In this document: positions 1-8,036 of the stretch, in pieces
Layout: each line of letters starts with the position of its first letter
How positions within the stretch are numbered: position 1 is the first letter of the stretch
Position numbers and translations under genes: made by a program
Source of the DNA: Paenibacillus aceris
Lineage (GTDB): Bacteria > Bacillota > Bacilli > Paenibacillales > NBRC-103111
Length of the DNA: 64,000 nt
Assembly: GCF_017874035.1 (NCBI RefSeq)
Contig: NZ_JAGGKV010000003.1
Span: 455,269 to 519,268, forward strand
Direction of reading: 5' to 3'
The notes under the pieces: model-generated
Databases searched by the model: none
Seen by the model: only the letters and a program-made list of their open reading frames with translations
Told to the model about the DNA's origin: nothing

Positions 1-1
1 G

Positions 2-199
2 GTGGCATGCTTGTTAATTACCCTCTTTCAGTGGTTTCGGTTAAAAAAAGCACCGAAAAGAGAGCGGGTGGCTTATGTCTCGATCATAGCCCTATGTTGG
101 ATTCTAGCCATCTCACTCGTGATGTATCCTGGCCTGCCGGGCCCGACACAGTTAGTGAATGTTATTTTCCAGCCGTTTGGTAAACTGTTAGATCATTAA
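2..199 (+). CDS. Small membrane protein of a Ger germination locus, probably 5'-truncated by the window edge
   Basis: A 65-codon open frame runs from the window edge to a TAA at 197-199. It carries one clear hydrophobic segment (residues 24-42) after a basic stretch (RLKKAPKRER), and hydrophobic residues right at the start suggest the end of an earlier membrane helix. It sits 10 bp upstream of a gerKB-type gene, so the two are probably cotranscribed. Small two-helix D subunits are known in Bacillales germinant receptor operons; this would fit if the true start is before base 1. A GTG at position 2 could also be the start, but no ribosome site can be checked. The receptor role is inference. 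Confidence 0.5.
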   Translation: MACLLITLFQWFRLKKAPKRERVAYVSIIALCWILAISLVMYPGLPGPTQLVNVIFQPFGKLLDH

Positions 200-209
200 A
201 GGAGCTTTT

Positions 210-1292
210 GTGGACATGCGGATCAGCGGCAAACAACTATTCTGGATGATATTGACGATGCAGCTCGGCATGACACTGTTGCTGACCATTAATCCAGCCA
301 TCCAGACAGCGAAACAAGACGCATGGCTTTCAACCGTTTGCGCAACCGGGATAGGCGTATTTATCGCGTTTGTTTGCTCGCGGTTAAGCCAGCTTTATCC
401 GGGACAAACCCTTATTGATTTTTGCAAGAGCTTATTCGGCCGATACATCGGATATTTGGTCATATTTGTCTACTTCATCCTCTGGTACAGTGTGCTTGCC
501 ATCATACTTAGGCAGTACTCAGAGTTCATCGCCGCCACCATTCTTCCGAGAACACCTATCATTGTCTCGATTCTGGGCATGCTTCTCGTTGCAGTCTATG
601 TAACCTTCTCAGGCATAGAGGTAATTGCCAGATGCTGCGAGATTTTGGGGCCTATTACCCTGCTCGGCATTGCGATTCCCCTACTCCTGAGCCTAAAAAA
701 TATTCACGTTAGCAACCTTCTTCCCATTTATGTGGATGCCGGTGCGATGACGATCTTGAAGGGTGCTCTTCCAACCTCAACGTTTCTTGGGGATTGCATC
801 CTTCTTCTCGTCGTCATGGGCTTTATTGCGAAGCCCAAAACAGGAATGAAGCCTGCTCTACTCGGGGTAGCCGCAGCAGGTTTGTTAACCAGCGTTTCGA
901 CTTTCTTAATCGTTTCCGTCTTTGGATACCGTTCAGCTTCAGGCCAAACCTATCCTTACTTTAATTTGATTCGTTATATTTCTTATTTCAATTTTTTCCA
1001 AAATTTGGACTCCTTTGTTATCGCTATTTGGATCATTAGTGTTTTCACAAAAGTCTCTCTCTACTTTTTCGTCTGCACGTATGGAACAGCTCAATGCTTC
1101 GGCCTTCAAAAATGGCGGCGAATGATATGGTTCGTAGCACCGATGGTGGTGCTGCTCGCCTTGATTCCACGAGACTTTATGGATAGTTCAGTATTTTTTC
1201 CGCAAAAAATCGCAATACCATATATGTTCCCTCTCCAAATGCTCAGCTTGCCGCTGCTGATGTGGGGGATCGCGAAATGGAAACATAAATAA
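210..1292 (+). CDS. Germinant receptor B subunit (GerKB/GerAB family, APC-type permease)
   Basis: The 360-residue protein is almost entirely hydrophobic, with about ten predicted membrane helices, and fits the endospore germination permease family (amino acid permease superfamily), which usually runs 360-370 residues. B subunits sit in the spore inner membrane and are thought to bind the germinant. Start GTG at 210 follows AAAGGAG (198-204) at 5 nt; an ATG at 216 is an alternative. The A and C subunit genes expected beside it must lie left of the window. A second, complete Ger operon occurs at 20.9-24.7 kb, so the genome carries at least two receptors. The germinant is unknown. Confidence 0.88.
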   Translation: MDMRISGKQLFWMILTMQLGMTLLLTINPAIQTAKQDAWLSTVCATGIGVFIAFVCSRLSQLYPGQTLIDFCKSLFGRYIGYLVIFVYFILWYSVLAIILRQYSEFIAATILPRTPIIVSILGMLLVAVYVTFSGIEVIARCCEILGPITLLGIAIPLLLSLKNIHVSNLLPIYVDAGAMTILKGALPTSTFLGDCILLLVVMGFIAKPKTGMKPALLGVAAAGLLTSVSTFLIVSVFGYRSASGQTYPYFNLIRYISYFNFFQNLDSFVIAIWIISVFTKVSLYFFVCTYGTAQCFGLQKWRRMIWFVAPMVVLLALIPRDFMDSSVFFPQKIAIPYMFPLQMLSLPLLMWGIAKWKHK

Positions 1293-1294
1293 AG

Positions 1295-1330
1295 CCCTTG
1301 GAGTTCCCATTTCTGGGAAATCTCAAGGAC
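1295..1330 (-). terminator. Terminator hairpin between convergent gerKB and CAP genes
   Basis: CCTTG (1296-1300) and TTCCC (1304-1308) pair with GGGAA and CAAGG on the other arm. Read on the minus strand the stem is followed by CTTTATTT, so it best serves the CAP-domain gene; it also lies just past the gerKB stop and may act both ways. Confidence 0.5.
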
Positions 1331-1345
1331 TGCAATTTCAGTCTG

Positions 1346-2014
1346 TTAGTTGCTGATAAATTCCTGCACCCACTCGCCATTATAATAGGCAACGCCTATC
1401 TTCGTGTAGTTGGGGCTCAAAATATTTTGTCGGTGGCCTGTGCTGTTCATCCAAGCTTTCATGACGTCATCTGGCGTAGGTTGACCTTTGGCAATATTCT
1501 CACCAGCATAGGAATAACGAATGCCATAAGAGCTCATCATATCAAAAGGTGACCCATAGGTCGGCGACGTATGATCAAAATAGCCGTTGTTGTACATATC
1601 TTTGGCTTTGTCCAAAGCCATAGCTGTCAGAGCGCTATCACTCGTTAACGCTTTAAGCCCTGCTTTTGCCCGTTCCTGATTAACTAAGGTTACAACTTGG
1701 CCGGTAAAGGCCGATTGGGCTGGCGCAGTCGGTGCTGGTGCAGATGGTGTTGGTGCTTGGGAACCGCCCGTGCTGCCGATACCGCCAGGAATGTTCAACT
1801 TCATTCCCGACCAAATCACGTTTGGATTCGCTACCTGAGGATTTGCTTGAATCAAAGATGTGAGGCTCACGCCGTATTTCTGGGAGATCAACCACATGGT
1901 ATCGTTGCCTGACACCGTGTACGTTGCTGATGCGGCCATAGCCGCGCTAGAGCTCATAAGGACGCTCAATCCAATGGCGCCTGTAACCACTAACTTTTTG
2001 TATCGTTTAAACAT
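1346..2014 (-). CDS. Secreted LysM plus CAP-domain cell wall protein under a c-di-AMP riboswitch
   Basis: Secreted 222-residue protein. Residues 1-27 form a signal peptide (basic start, hydrophobic core, AMA cleavage site), 31-75 a LysM peptidoglycan-binding domain, 76-102 a Pro/Ala linker, and 103-222 a CAP/SCP domain with HTS (138), GENIAKG (161) and GHRQNIL (183), as in B. subtilis YkwD. It should sit on peptidoglycan; the enzymatic role of bacterial CAP domains is unsettled. The frame stays open upstream to 2206, but that part is the riboswitch, so the start is ATG 2014 behind AAGGAGAGG. Control by cyclic di-AMP is expected because a ydaO-type aptamer forms its leader. Confidence 0.87.
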   Translation of the reverse strand: MFKRYKKLVVTGAIGLSVLMSSSAAMAASATYTVSGNDTMWLISQKYGVSLTSLIQANPQVANPNVIWSGMKLNIPGGIGSTGGSQAPTPSAPAPTAPAQSAFTGQVVTLVNQERAKAGLKALTSDSALTAMALDKAKDMYNNGYFDHTSPTYGSPFDMMSSYGIRYSYAGENIAKGQPTPDDVMKAWMNSTGHRQNILSPNYTKIGVAYYNGEWVQEFISN

Positions 2015-2030
2015 AAAACCTCTCCTTTTT

Positions 2031-2148
2031 GCGGCCTGCGAGGTTAGCTGCCGGATTCGGGTCAAAGAGTAATCACCCGGCCGCTTAGATAGCGGCTTCA
2101 CCCCAAAGAGTGGTTCCCCCGTGCTTCCTAAGAAGCTTCGGCCTTCTA
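2031..2148 (-). promoter_or_regulatory. Cyclic di-AMP riboswitch (ydaO/yuaA class), leader of the LysM-CAP gene
   Basis: On the minus strand this leader carries the class's conserved blocks in order: ACGGGGGAACCA, GGGGTGAAGCC, GGGTGATTAC, then GACCCGAATCCG and CAGCTAACCTCGCAGGC. The last block pairs back to AAGGCCGAAGC near 2146 to close the outer helix. The aptamer ends about 16 nt before the start codon. ydaO-class riboswitches bind cyclic di-AMP, usually turn genes off at high ligand, and are typical of cell wall and osmolyte genes. An extended -10 (TGTTACAAT on the minus strand, near 2180) could be its promoter. Confidence 0.87.
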
Positions 2149-2329
2149 AGTTTTTTGATCCAAAACGGATCTTTCCGATTGTAACACGTGATATTGTTGA
2201 AAACATGACTTAAAATTTTCCAACCCAATTTGAAAGCGCATACAAATTAACCTCACATCCTTTATTTATCTCAGAAAAATCCAACGAAACCGAGCTTTCT
2301 AGCCTATAAAAATATTTTCCAAAAAAAGT

Positions 2330-2358
2330 GAATAAAAAACCATAATTTCCACAAAATA
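2330..2358 (+). promoter_or_regulatory. Candidate sigma-G promoter of the spore protein gene
   Basis: GAATA (2330-2334) and CAAAATA (2352-2358) are 17 bp apart. They match the forespore sigma-G pattern (G-H-ATA, CATnnTA) with one mismatch and lie about 30 bp upstream of the SASP start codon. Confidence 0.5.
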
Positions 2359-2388
2359 CTCATACACCAAATAAAGGAGTGAATCCAG

Positions 2389-2616
2389 ATGGCTAGCAGT
2401 AGAAGCAGCAATTCCTTAGTTGTGCAACAAGCAAGATCAGCTCTTGAGCAAATGAAATATGAAGTCGCGCAGGAGCTAGGTATTCAGATTCCTCAAGACG
2501 GATATTACGGCTACATGGCTACTCGTGATACCGGTGCAATCGGCGGCAACATTACGAGAAGATTGATTCAAATTGCCGAGCAGCAGTTGAGCGGCGGCAG
2601 CAACTTCAGACGCTAG
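2389..2616 (+). CDS. Alpha/beta-type small acid-soluble spore protein
   Basis: The 75-residue product shows the family's two conserved blocks: a first helix with the germination protease (GPR) cleavage region (EVAQELGI, residues 25-32), and a second block with GYMATRDTGAIGG followed by NITRRLIQIAEQQL. These proteins coat and protect forespore DNA and are degraded to amino acids during germination. The start follows AAAGGAG (2374-2380) at 8 nt, and a sigma-G-like promoter lies upstream. Length and order are normal for the family; the exact ssp paralogue cannot be named from sequence alone. Confidence 0.95.
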   Translation: MASSRSSNSLVVQQARSALEQMKYEVAQELGIQIPQDGYYGYMATRDTGAIGGNITRRLIQIAEQQLSGGSNFRR

Positions 2617-2649
2617 AAGACTGAGTTGCACGCAAACGCAAGACAAAGC

Positions 2650-2697
2650 AAAAAGACTGTACCACCACTTCCTCCTTGGTGATCCAGTCTTTTTTGT
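2650..2697 (+). terminator. Terminator of the SASP gene
   Basis: AAAGACTG and inner ACCACC pair with GGTG and CAGTCTTT, followed by a T run (TTTTTTGTTTT). It lies directly before the convergent ligase gene. Confidence 0.8.
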
Positions 2698-2705
2698 TTT
2701 CATTT

Positions 2706-3551
2706 TCACATCACAAATTCCAGAAAAACCGGCGAACGAAGCCTCCCGTTTTTCGTCCAGTTCCTTGTCTTGATTTTCGCCATAAGCCGTGGTTCCATAT
2801 AAGCAAAATGGTTGTCTTCTTTGAAGACTAACCGACGTTTGACTCCATCCAGCGCCTTTTGATGCATAGCCGTTACCCCTGTCTCAATCACCCCAACCGG
2901 GATCTTGGATCCGTTAGCTGAATCAATCGAGGCTAGTAAAGCAAAATTGTTTTTCCGATAACCGGAAATGTACACATCCGCATACGTCCAGTTGATCACC
3001 TTTTGCCACTGCCTGGAGCGTTTGTTGACTTCGTACTTGAAATTCTCTTGCTTCGATTTCAGCACGATGCCCTCAAGCCCGCGTTGGCAAATTTGCTCAA
3101 AGTAATCAACGGCTTTGCCCTCATGCATCTTCACTCTTTTGTAATTAGCATTTTCGATGAAAGCTTGGTCGAGCAGTTCCTTACGTTTAAGCAAGGATAG
3201 TCCGGTGACATCAATTCCCTTGTATTTTAAAATATCAAATGCGTAAAATATAACAGGTGTTTTGTCTGTCTGCGATAAAAATCTGGCTGACATCGCTTCG
3301 AAATCCGGTTTATCTTGATCATCCAAAATAACTAATTCACCATCAAGTATCGTTCCTTCTGGCAGTGGACACTGAAACAACTCAGGAAATTTATGAGTAA
3401 CCAGCAAGTTGTCTTTTGTATATACATAGAGTTTGTCCATATTTGAAAGAATACATCTAAGACCATCTAATTTCAGTTCTGCCACAAGATGTTTGCTGTT
3501 ATAAGGCCTATTATTTTTGGCATCTTGCAGAAGCATAGGAGAAATAAACAT
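2706..3551 (-). CDS. Small ATP-dependent DNA ligase
   Basis: The 281-residue protein has the nucleotidyltransferase motifs of ATP-dependent DNA ligases in order: KLDG with catalytic Lys27, LDGELV (69-74), FYAFDIL (102-108), GLEGIVLK (158-165) and WQKVI (Lys184). An OB-fold-like region follows from about 190. This is the minimal two-domain form like the ligase part of LigD/LigC; no polymerase, nuclease or Ku gene is adjacent. Such enzymes seal nicks or breaks outside replication, and in spore formers can act in end joining. The ATG at 3551 has only a modest ribosome site (AGGGTGAT). The pathway is inference; the enzyme class is clear. Confidence 0.9.
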   Translation of the reverse strand: MFISPMLLQDAKNNRPYNSKHLVAELKLDGLRCILSNMDKLYVYTKDNLLVTHKFPELFQCPLPEGTILDGELVILDDQDKPDFEAMSARFLSQTDKTPVIFYAFDILKYKGIDVTGLSLLKRKELLDQAFIENANYKRVKMHEGKAVDYFEQICQRGLEGIVLKSKQENFKYEVNKRSRQWQKVINWTYADVYISGYRKNNFALLASIDSANGSKIPVGVIETGVTAMHQKALDGVKRRLVFKEDNHFAYMEPRLMAKIKTRNWTKNGRLRSPVFLEFVM

Positions 3552-3734
3552 GTGAAATCACCCTACGTTAGATGATACTGTACAGTTATTCATCTGCCTA
3601 TAGGAACTTGGAGGAAATCGAGCGCTGTTTGCTCCATTTTCGACAAAACCTGTTGTAAATGTCCTCTACAAAGCGACAATCAAATTAACAAATCCCGTTT
3701 ATAATGTGAGTAGATGAATGGGAGGGATGTTCGC

Positions 3735-3911
3735 ATGGACAAGCTGTTTATCAAGAGATTACATACTTTGAATCGTCGCGACGAACTGAGATCAATGCTG
3801 CTAATCGAAGGTATTAAACTCACTCTCAAACGAAAAAAAGAAATGGGCTTGTTTTACAGATTTTTTCATAAAAGCAAAAAGAAAACCACTGTCGCCAAAG
3901 GATGGAACTGA
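3735..3911 (+). CDS. Small basic protein of unknown function
   Basis: A 58-residue lysine/arginine-rich protein with no signal or membrane segment. The start chosen is ATG 3735, 8 nt after GGGAGGG (3720-3726); an in-frame ATG at 3714 lacks a ribosome site. A TATAAT lies at 3700-3705. The C-terminal half (LKRKKEMGLFYRFF, then HKSKKK) is strongly basic, which would suit nucleic acid binding, but no family was recognised. Confidence 0.5.
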   Translation: MDKLFIKRLHTLNRRDELRSMLLIEGIKLTLKRKKEMGLFYRFFHKSKKKTTVAKGWN

Positions 3912-3933
3912 ACATCAGAATGATCTTTGACCA

Positions 3934-4245
3934 TTAAGTAAGATTGGTAAATAGAAAGAATCCACCCAAAGGCAGAATCCATAATAGCGGTATGCAGTTC
4001 CAGATGAGCGCTGCCTTGTGCCTCCGGCGGGAGAACATCATCCAACCCGCGACGAGCGCGGTTAACAGACCAACTGGATACAGCAGGATTGCGATGAAAA
4101 AGAGCCAGGTTGTTACTTTACCAGCCGCATCCGGGGTGTCGAACATCATCACGGACATTCCGGCGATAAACAGCCATAAGAGTATAAATAGGATGTACAC
4201 GAGTTGCGTTAAAATTAATGTCCAAAGCGTTGCTTTACGGTTCAT
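3934..4245 (-). CDS. Small integral membrane protein, unknown
   Basis: The 103-residue product has three hydrophobic segments (about 8-32, 44-70 and 80-100) separated by short charged loops such as SRRRHK. No motif was recognised. It stands alone between a plus-strand small gene and the terminator of the Lpl operon. The open frame and good membrane pattern support a real gene, but function cannot be assigned. Confidence 0.55.
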   Translation of the reverse strand: MNRKATLWTLILTQLVYILFILLWLFIAGMSVMMFDTPDAAGKVTTWLFFIAILLYPVGLLTALVAGWMMFSRRRHKAALIWNCIPLLWILPLGGFFLFTNLT

Positions 4246-4311
4246 GGATTTTCCTCAATTCTACTTTGTATGATTCTATTTAATAGAATGACTGTATCCC
4301 GTGTCAATAAC

Positions 4312-4362
4312 AAACAAAGGTCCATCCCGAAGTAGAAAATCTACTTGCAGGATGGACCTTTT
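4312..4362 (-). terminator. Terminator of the Lpl-type ABC operon
   Basis: AAGGTCCATCC (4317-4327) pairs with GGATGGACCTT (4350-4360), with a nested AAGTAGA/TCTACTT stem. Read on the minus strand it ends in TTTGTTTGTT. Confidence 0.87.
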
Positions 4363-4377
4363 CAGCCTTGCGCCACT

Positions 4378-5907
4378 TTACTTCCCGCTCTTCGCATATT
4401 GCGCGCTGAACTCCTCGATGACTTTGTCGCCTCCGGCTTTTCTCCACTGCTCAATGGCTTGCTTCCAGCCAGCCTCATCGATTTTACCTAAGATGAATTT
4501 CGTCCGGGCATCATCAATGATCGGCTTCAGCTCACTACCTTTGGTCGTTTGCGTCTCAGAGACGAGCGGATTCGTCGGGTTATTGACCGCGATCGTCTCG
4601 TTCTCCTTGATCATTTTGCCGTATTTCTCCATAAGCGGCGTTTCTTTACCTGTCGTTTTCGCCGTATACTTGGCGACTTGGAGCTGCAGATAGCTGGAGC
4701 CGACTTCGGTGTCCTGCAGCTTTTGATCAATAAATACCGGTTTGCCGTCTTCCATCTTGTAGTGTTTGCCCTCAATGCCCCAACCCAGCAAATCCAGCAT
4801 CTTCTGATCGGATATTTTATCATAGAAGCCAAGAATTTGCTTCAGTTCCGCCTCGGTCTTAACGCTTGATTTCGGGAACATAAACACGCTGTTATAGCCT
4901 ACTCCGCCAGGCAATCTCTCGCCTTTCGGCCCTTTGAGCCGGGAGACGACATCCACATCCGCGCCTGGGAATGATTTGGAAAGAGATGCCTGGTAGCCCG
5001 CTCCGTCAATCATATTCGAGATAACCGCACCAGCCTTGCCTTGGTTGATATCGTCTTTCTTCTGCTGATTATTAAGGACTGGGAAGTCCTGCTTAATGAG
5101 CTTCTCATCGTACAGCTTTTTATAAAATTTCATCGCTTCAAAGTACTCCGGCGTTACAAAGTCCGGGCTTAATTTGCCGTCCTTCACTTCCCATGCGTTC
5201 GGAGCGCCCATTATAGAAGCTACGACGCCGAAGCCGTCCATCGTTTTCTCCTCAGTCAACCCGACTGTGTCCGCTTTGCCATTTTTATCCGGATCGTTAA
5301 GTGTAAACGCTTTTAAAACATTATATAAATCATCTAGTGTTTTCGGTTCGCTTAAACCTACGTTTTTCAACCAATCGCTGCGGAAAATGACCCCATAGGT
5401 TGACAAGTCGCGGGCGCGGTACAAGCCGTAAATTTTGCCATCCACTTTAATGTTGTCGAAGACCGATTGATTCATTTTGGACAGGTTCGGATAGTCTTTG
5501 AGGTATGGCCCCACTTCCCAAAACACGCCGGCACGCACAGCGCTCAAAATATTGGAATCCTTGTTGTTCTGCACAAGCAGCGCCTTCGGTAGCTCCCCGG
5601 AAGCAATCGTGACATTGACCTTTTCCTTGTAGGAAGAGTTGGGAACCCAGGAAATGTCCAATTTCGTGTTTGTGTAAGCTTCGATCTGCTTCTGCACTTC
5701 GCTGTCCGCTTTCGGCGGCTCCGCGTACATAAGCGTCATGACGCTCAGCTTCAAGGGCTCCTTGCTGGCAGACGTACTGCTTGTACCCGCGTTGCCCCCT
5801 GCAGCCGGATTCGCTTCATTACCGCAACCGGCAAGCAGCGCAGCAGCGCCTACCATCATTCCCATCGCAGCCAAGCCGCTTTTTCTCATTCCCGCATGTT
5901 TTCTCAT
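4378..5907 (-). CDS. Sugar ABC transporter substrate-binding lipoprotein (LplA type)
   Basis: The 509-residue extracellular solute-binding protein has a lipoprotein signal with lipobox LLAGC (Cys28), so it should be tethered outside the membrane. Size and sequence style fit the large LplA/YtcQ-type binding proteins that serve LplB/LplC permeases, often for oligosaccharides. The frame stays open to 5982, but ATG 5907 has GGGGAGGC 9 nt upstream and gives a normal signal peptide, so it is preferred. It is the last gene of the importer operon, 71 bp after the lplC-type gene, with a strong terminator downstream. The sugar is unknown. Confidence 0.88.
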   Translation of the reverse strand: MRKHAGMRKSGLAAMGMMVGAAALLAGCGNEANPAAGGNAGTSSTSASKEPLKLSVMTLMYAEPPKADSEVQKQIEAYTNTKLDISWVPNSSYKEKVNVTIASGELPKALLVQNNKDSNILSAVRAGVFWEVGPYLKDYPNLSKMNQSVFDNIKVDGKIYGLYRARDLSTYGVIFRSDWLKNVGLSEPKTLDDLYNVLKAFTLNDPDKNGKADTVGLTEEKTMDGFGVVASIMGAPNAWEVKDGKLSPDFVTPEYFEAMKFYKKLYDEKLIKQDFPVLNNQQKKDDINQGKAGAVISNMIDGAGYQASLSKSFPGADVDVVSRLKGPKGERLPGGVGYNSVFMFPKSSVKTEAELKQILGFYDKISDQKMLDLLGWGIEGKHYKMEDGKPVFIDQKLQDTEVGSSYLQLQVAKYTAKTTGKETPLMEKYGKMIKENETIAVNNPTNPLVSETQTTKGSELKPIIDDARTKFILGKIDEAGWKQAIEQWRKAGGDKVIEEFSAQYAKSGK

Positions 5908-5978
5908 TGTGGCAATGCCTCCCCATAGTCTTATTTTATATGAATGCTTCCCAATCACAATAGTTTTCGGGAGCCTGT

Positions 5979-6857
5979 TCAACCTTTGACGGAACCGATC
6001 ATGACCCCTTTGGCAAAATGCTTCTGGAGAAACGGATAGACTAGCAAAATCGGCACCGTTGAGATGACAATGACCGCCATCTTAATAATTTGCGACGGAG
6101 GCGCAATGTAATTTTGATCAAACTGGGTCGAATCGCCGATCCCGCCTTGCGATAAAATGACGATTTGCCTCAGCCATACTTGAATCGGCCACATTTTCGA
6201 ATCGTTGATGTACATGATCGCGTTGAAAAAGGTGTTCCAGTGCCCCACGGCATAGAACAAAGCAAACGTAGCCAGCACCGGCGCCGATAACGGCAAAACG
6301 ATCCGGAAAAGCAAGCCCACATCGCTGCAGCCGTCAATTTTCGCCGCTTCCTCCAGGCCCTCCGGCAGCTGCCGGAAAAAGCTCACAACGACGATGAGAT
6401 TAAATGCACTGATCGCATTGGGAATGAGCAGCGACCAGTAGCTGTTCAGCATGCCAAGCGCCTTAACGACAAGGAACGTCGGCAGAATCCCCCCGTGAAA
6501 CAGCATGGTGAACACGATCATCATCATAAACAGCTTTCTTCCTTCAAAATCCTGCCTCGAGAGCGGATATGCGAGCAGAGACGTAAACAAAAGATTAATA
6601 AATGTACCGACCACCGTAATGCCGATCGTGACGAATAAGCTGTTCACAATCGTTTGCGTTGAAAAAATGTAACGGTATCCTTCCAGCGAGAAGGAAGTAG
6701 GAAACAAGATGAATCCCCGTCTGAGCACCTCTTCCGGCTCCGCGAATGAAACCGAAATAATGTAGATGAACGGCAGCAGCGTTACCAGGGCAAACAAAAC
6801 CAGAAACGTATAATTGAAGCCGTCAAAGATGCGGCTGCCTATGCTTTTGTTGATCAT
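5979..6857 (-). CDS. Carbohydrate ABC transporter permease (LplC/MalG type)
   Basis: The 292-residue membrane protein has about six helices and the permease cytoplasmic EAA loop (EEAAKIDG at 169-176, then PLSAP), which docks on the ATPase. It is one half of the importer channel, paired with the LplB-type gene 17 bp upstream. The ATG at 6857 follows GGAGGGAATGGTGCGTA. No ATP-binding subunit is encoded in the cluster; in Bacillales such importers usually share a common MsmX-type ATPase. Confidence 0.9.
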   Translation of the reverse strand: MINKSIGSRIFDGFNYTFLVLFALVTLLPFIYIISVSFAEPEEVLRRGFILFPTSFSLEGYRYIFSTQTIVNSLFVTIGITVVGTFINLLFTSLLAYPLSRQDFEGRKLFMMMIVFTMLFHGGILPTFLVVKALGMLNSYWSLLIPNAISAFNLIVVVSFFRQLPEGLEEAAKIDGCSDVGLLFRIVLPLSAPVLATFALFYAVGHWNTFFNAIMYINDSKMWPIQVWLRQIVILSQGGIGDSTQFDQNYIAPPSQIIKMAVIVISTVPILLVYPFLQKHFAKGVMIGSVKG

Positions 6858-6874
6858 TACGCACCATTCCCTCC

Positions 6875-7831
6875 TTAATACAGGCCGCTTTCGCCGAATT
6901 TTTTGGCCAATCGATTGGCGCCAACCACCAGCACCAGCCCGATGATCGACTTAAACAATCCGACAGCCGTACTGTAGCTGAACTGGCCTTGCTGAATCCC
7001 GACGTTGTAAACGTACGTATCGAACACTTCGCCTACCTCGCGGTTCATGGCGTTCAGCATTAAGAAGATCTGTTCAAAGCCGGTATCCAGGAATGACCCC
7101 AGCCGAAGAATAAACAAAATAACAATAACGCTGCGGATCGCAGGAAGCGTAATATGCCACAATTGACGAAAACGGTTCGCGCCATCGATTCTTGCTGCTT
7201 CATACAACTGCGGGTCCACCCCAGCCAGCGCTGCTAGGAAAATAATCGTTCCCCAGCCTGTTTCCTTCCATACCACCTGCGAAACGATCATCGTCCGAAA
7301 CCACTCGCTTGAGATGAGAAACTCCATTTTCGGCAGGCCCAAAGAAACGAACAGATCGTTAACGATGCCTCCTTCCGTCGTGAAAAAGATGTAGGAGATC
7401 CCAACCACAACCACCCAGGATACGAAGTGGGGAATGTAGACAATGGTTTGAATGCTGCGTTTGAAAACTTCTCTGCGCACTTCATTCAGGAGCAAGGCCA
7501 GAATGATGGGCAGCGGGAAGAAAAAGACCAGATTATACACAGCGAGAATGATCGTATTCTTGAAGAGCATCGCAAACGATGCATCGAAAAAGAACCTTTC
7601 AAAATGCTTGAAGCCCACCCATTTGCTGTGCAGCATACCCAAGGCTGGCTGGTAATCCTGAAACGAAATCAGCAGCCCCCACATGGGAAAATAACGAAAA
7701 ATAATAAAGTAGAGCATGCCTGGGAGCGCCATTGCATACAGCCATTTGTTTTTAAGCAAACGGCTGATCCTCTTGCTGGCCTTACTCCTCGCAGCGGTAT
7801 CCGCTTTTACCGGTCTGGAAGTCAGTTCCAC
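6875..7831 (-). CDS. Carbohydrate ABC transporter permease (LplB/MalF type)
   Basis: Membrane protein with about six helices and an EAA loop (YEAARIDGAN). The frame is open back to ATG 7951 (358 residues), but a good promoter (TTGAAT, 17 bp, TATGCT at 7896-7868) lies inside that extension. The proposed start is GTG 7831 behind GAGGAGG, giving 318 residues, the normal LplB size. It is the first gene of the three-gene importer operon. The adjacent AraC-type membrane regulator is the likely controller. Confidence 0.82.
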   Translation of the reverse strand: MELTSRPVKADTAARSKASKRISRLLKNKWLYAMALPGMLYFIIFRYFPMWGLLISFQDYQPALGMLHSKWVGFKHFERFFFDASFAMLFKNTIILAVYNLVFFFPLPIILALLLNEVRREVFKRSIQTIVYIPHFVSWVVVVGISYIFFTTEGGIVNDLFVSLGLPKMEFLISSEWFRTMIVSQVVWKETGWGTIIFLAALAGVDPQLYEAARIDGANRFRQLWHITLPAIRSVIVILFILRLGSFLDTGFEQIFLMLNAMNREVGEVFDTYVYNVGIQQGQFSYSTAVGLFKSIIGLVLVVGANRLAKKFGESGLY

Positions 7832-7867
7832 GTTTGACTCGTCCTCCTCGTTTGTATTGACAGCGCT

Positions 7868-7896
7868 AGCATATCGAAGCTGCAAATTGCATTCAA
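7868..7896 (-). promoter_or_regulatory. Promoter of the Lpl-type importer operon
   Basis: Minus-strand TTGAAT (7896-7891) and TATGCT (7873-7868) are separated by 17 bp. The start site would be near 7861, about 30 nt before GTG 7831, which supports the shorter lplB reading. Confidence 0.6.
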
Positions 7897-7929
7897 TAAT
7901 CAGCAGCGCTCCATCTGCGTGGGGCAGCC

Positions 7930-7981
7930 GATTACCCGGCAATACAAGCATTTATAATCATTAGCGGCCCTCCGGGTAATC
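7930..7981. repeat. Inverted repeat upstream of the importer promoter
   Basis: GATTACCCGG (7930-7939) and its exact complement CCGGGTAATC (7972-7981) are 32 bp apart, in the gap between the araC terminator and the importer promoter. It could be a paired binding site for the neighbouring AraC-type regulator. A 9-codon minus-strand frame with a GGAGGG site (7961-7932) lies inside the loop. Confidence 0.5.
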
Positions 7982-7991
7982 ATTTGAACGC

Positions 7992-8018
7992 AAAAAAACC
8001 ACCCAAATGGGTGGTTTT
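7992..8018 (-). terminator. Terminator of the AraC-type regulator gene
   Basis: AACCACCC and GGGTGGTT form a tight stem with an AAAT loop, followed on the minus strand by seven T residues. Confidence 0.85.
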
Positions 8019-8036
8019 GTACGAAGGGTGAGGCTG

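Noticed and set aside
2015..2206. N-terminal extension of the LysM-CAP protein
   Set aside because: This stretch is the c-di-AMP riboswitch; the signal peptide starts at ATG 2014 with its own ribosome site.
5908..5982. Longer LplA start at 5982
   Set aside because: The extension would precede and disrupt the lipoprotein signal; ATG 5907 has a GGGGAGGC site.
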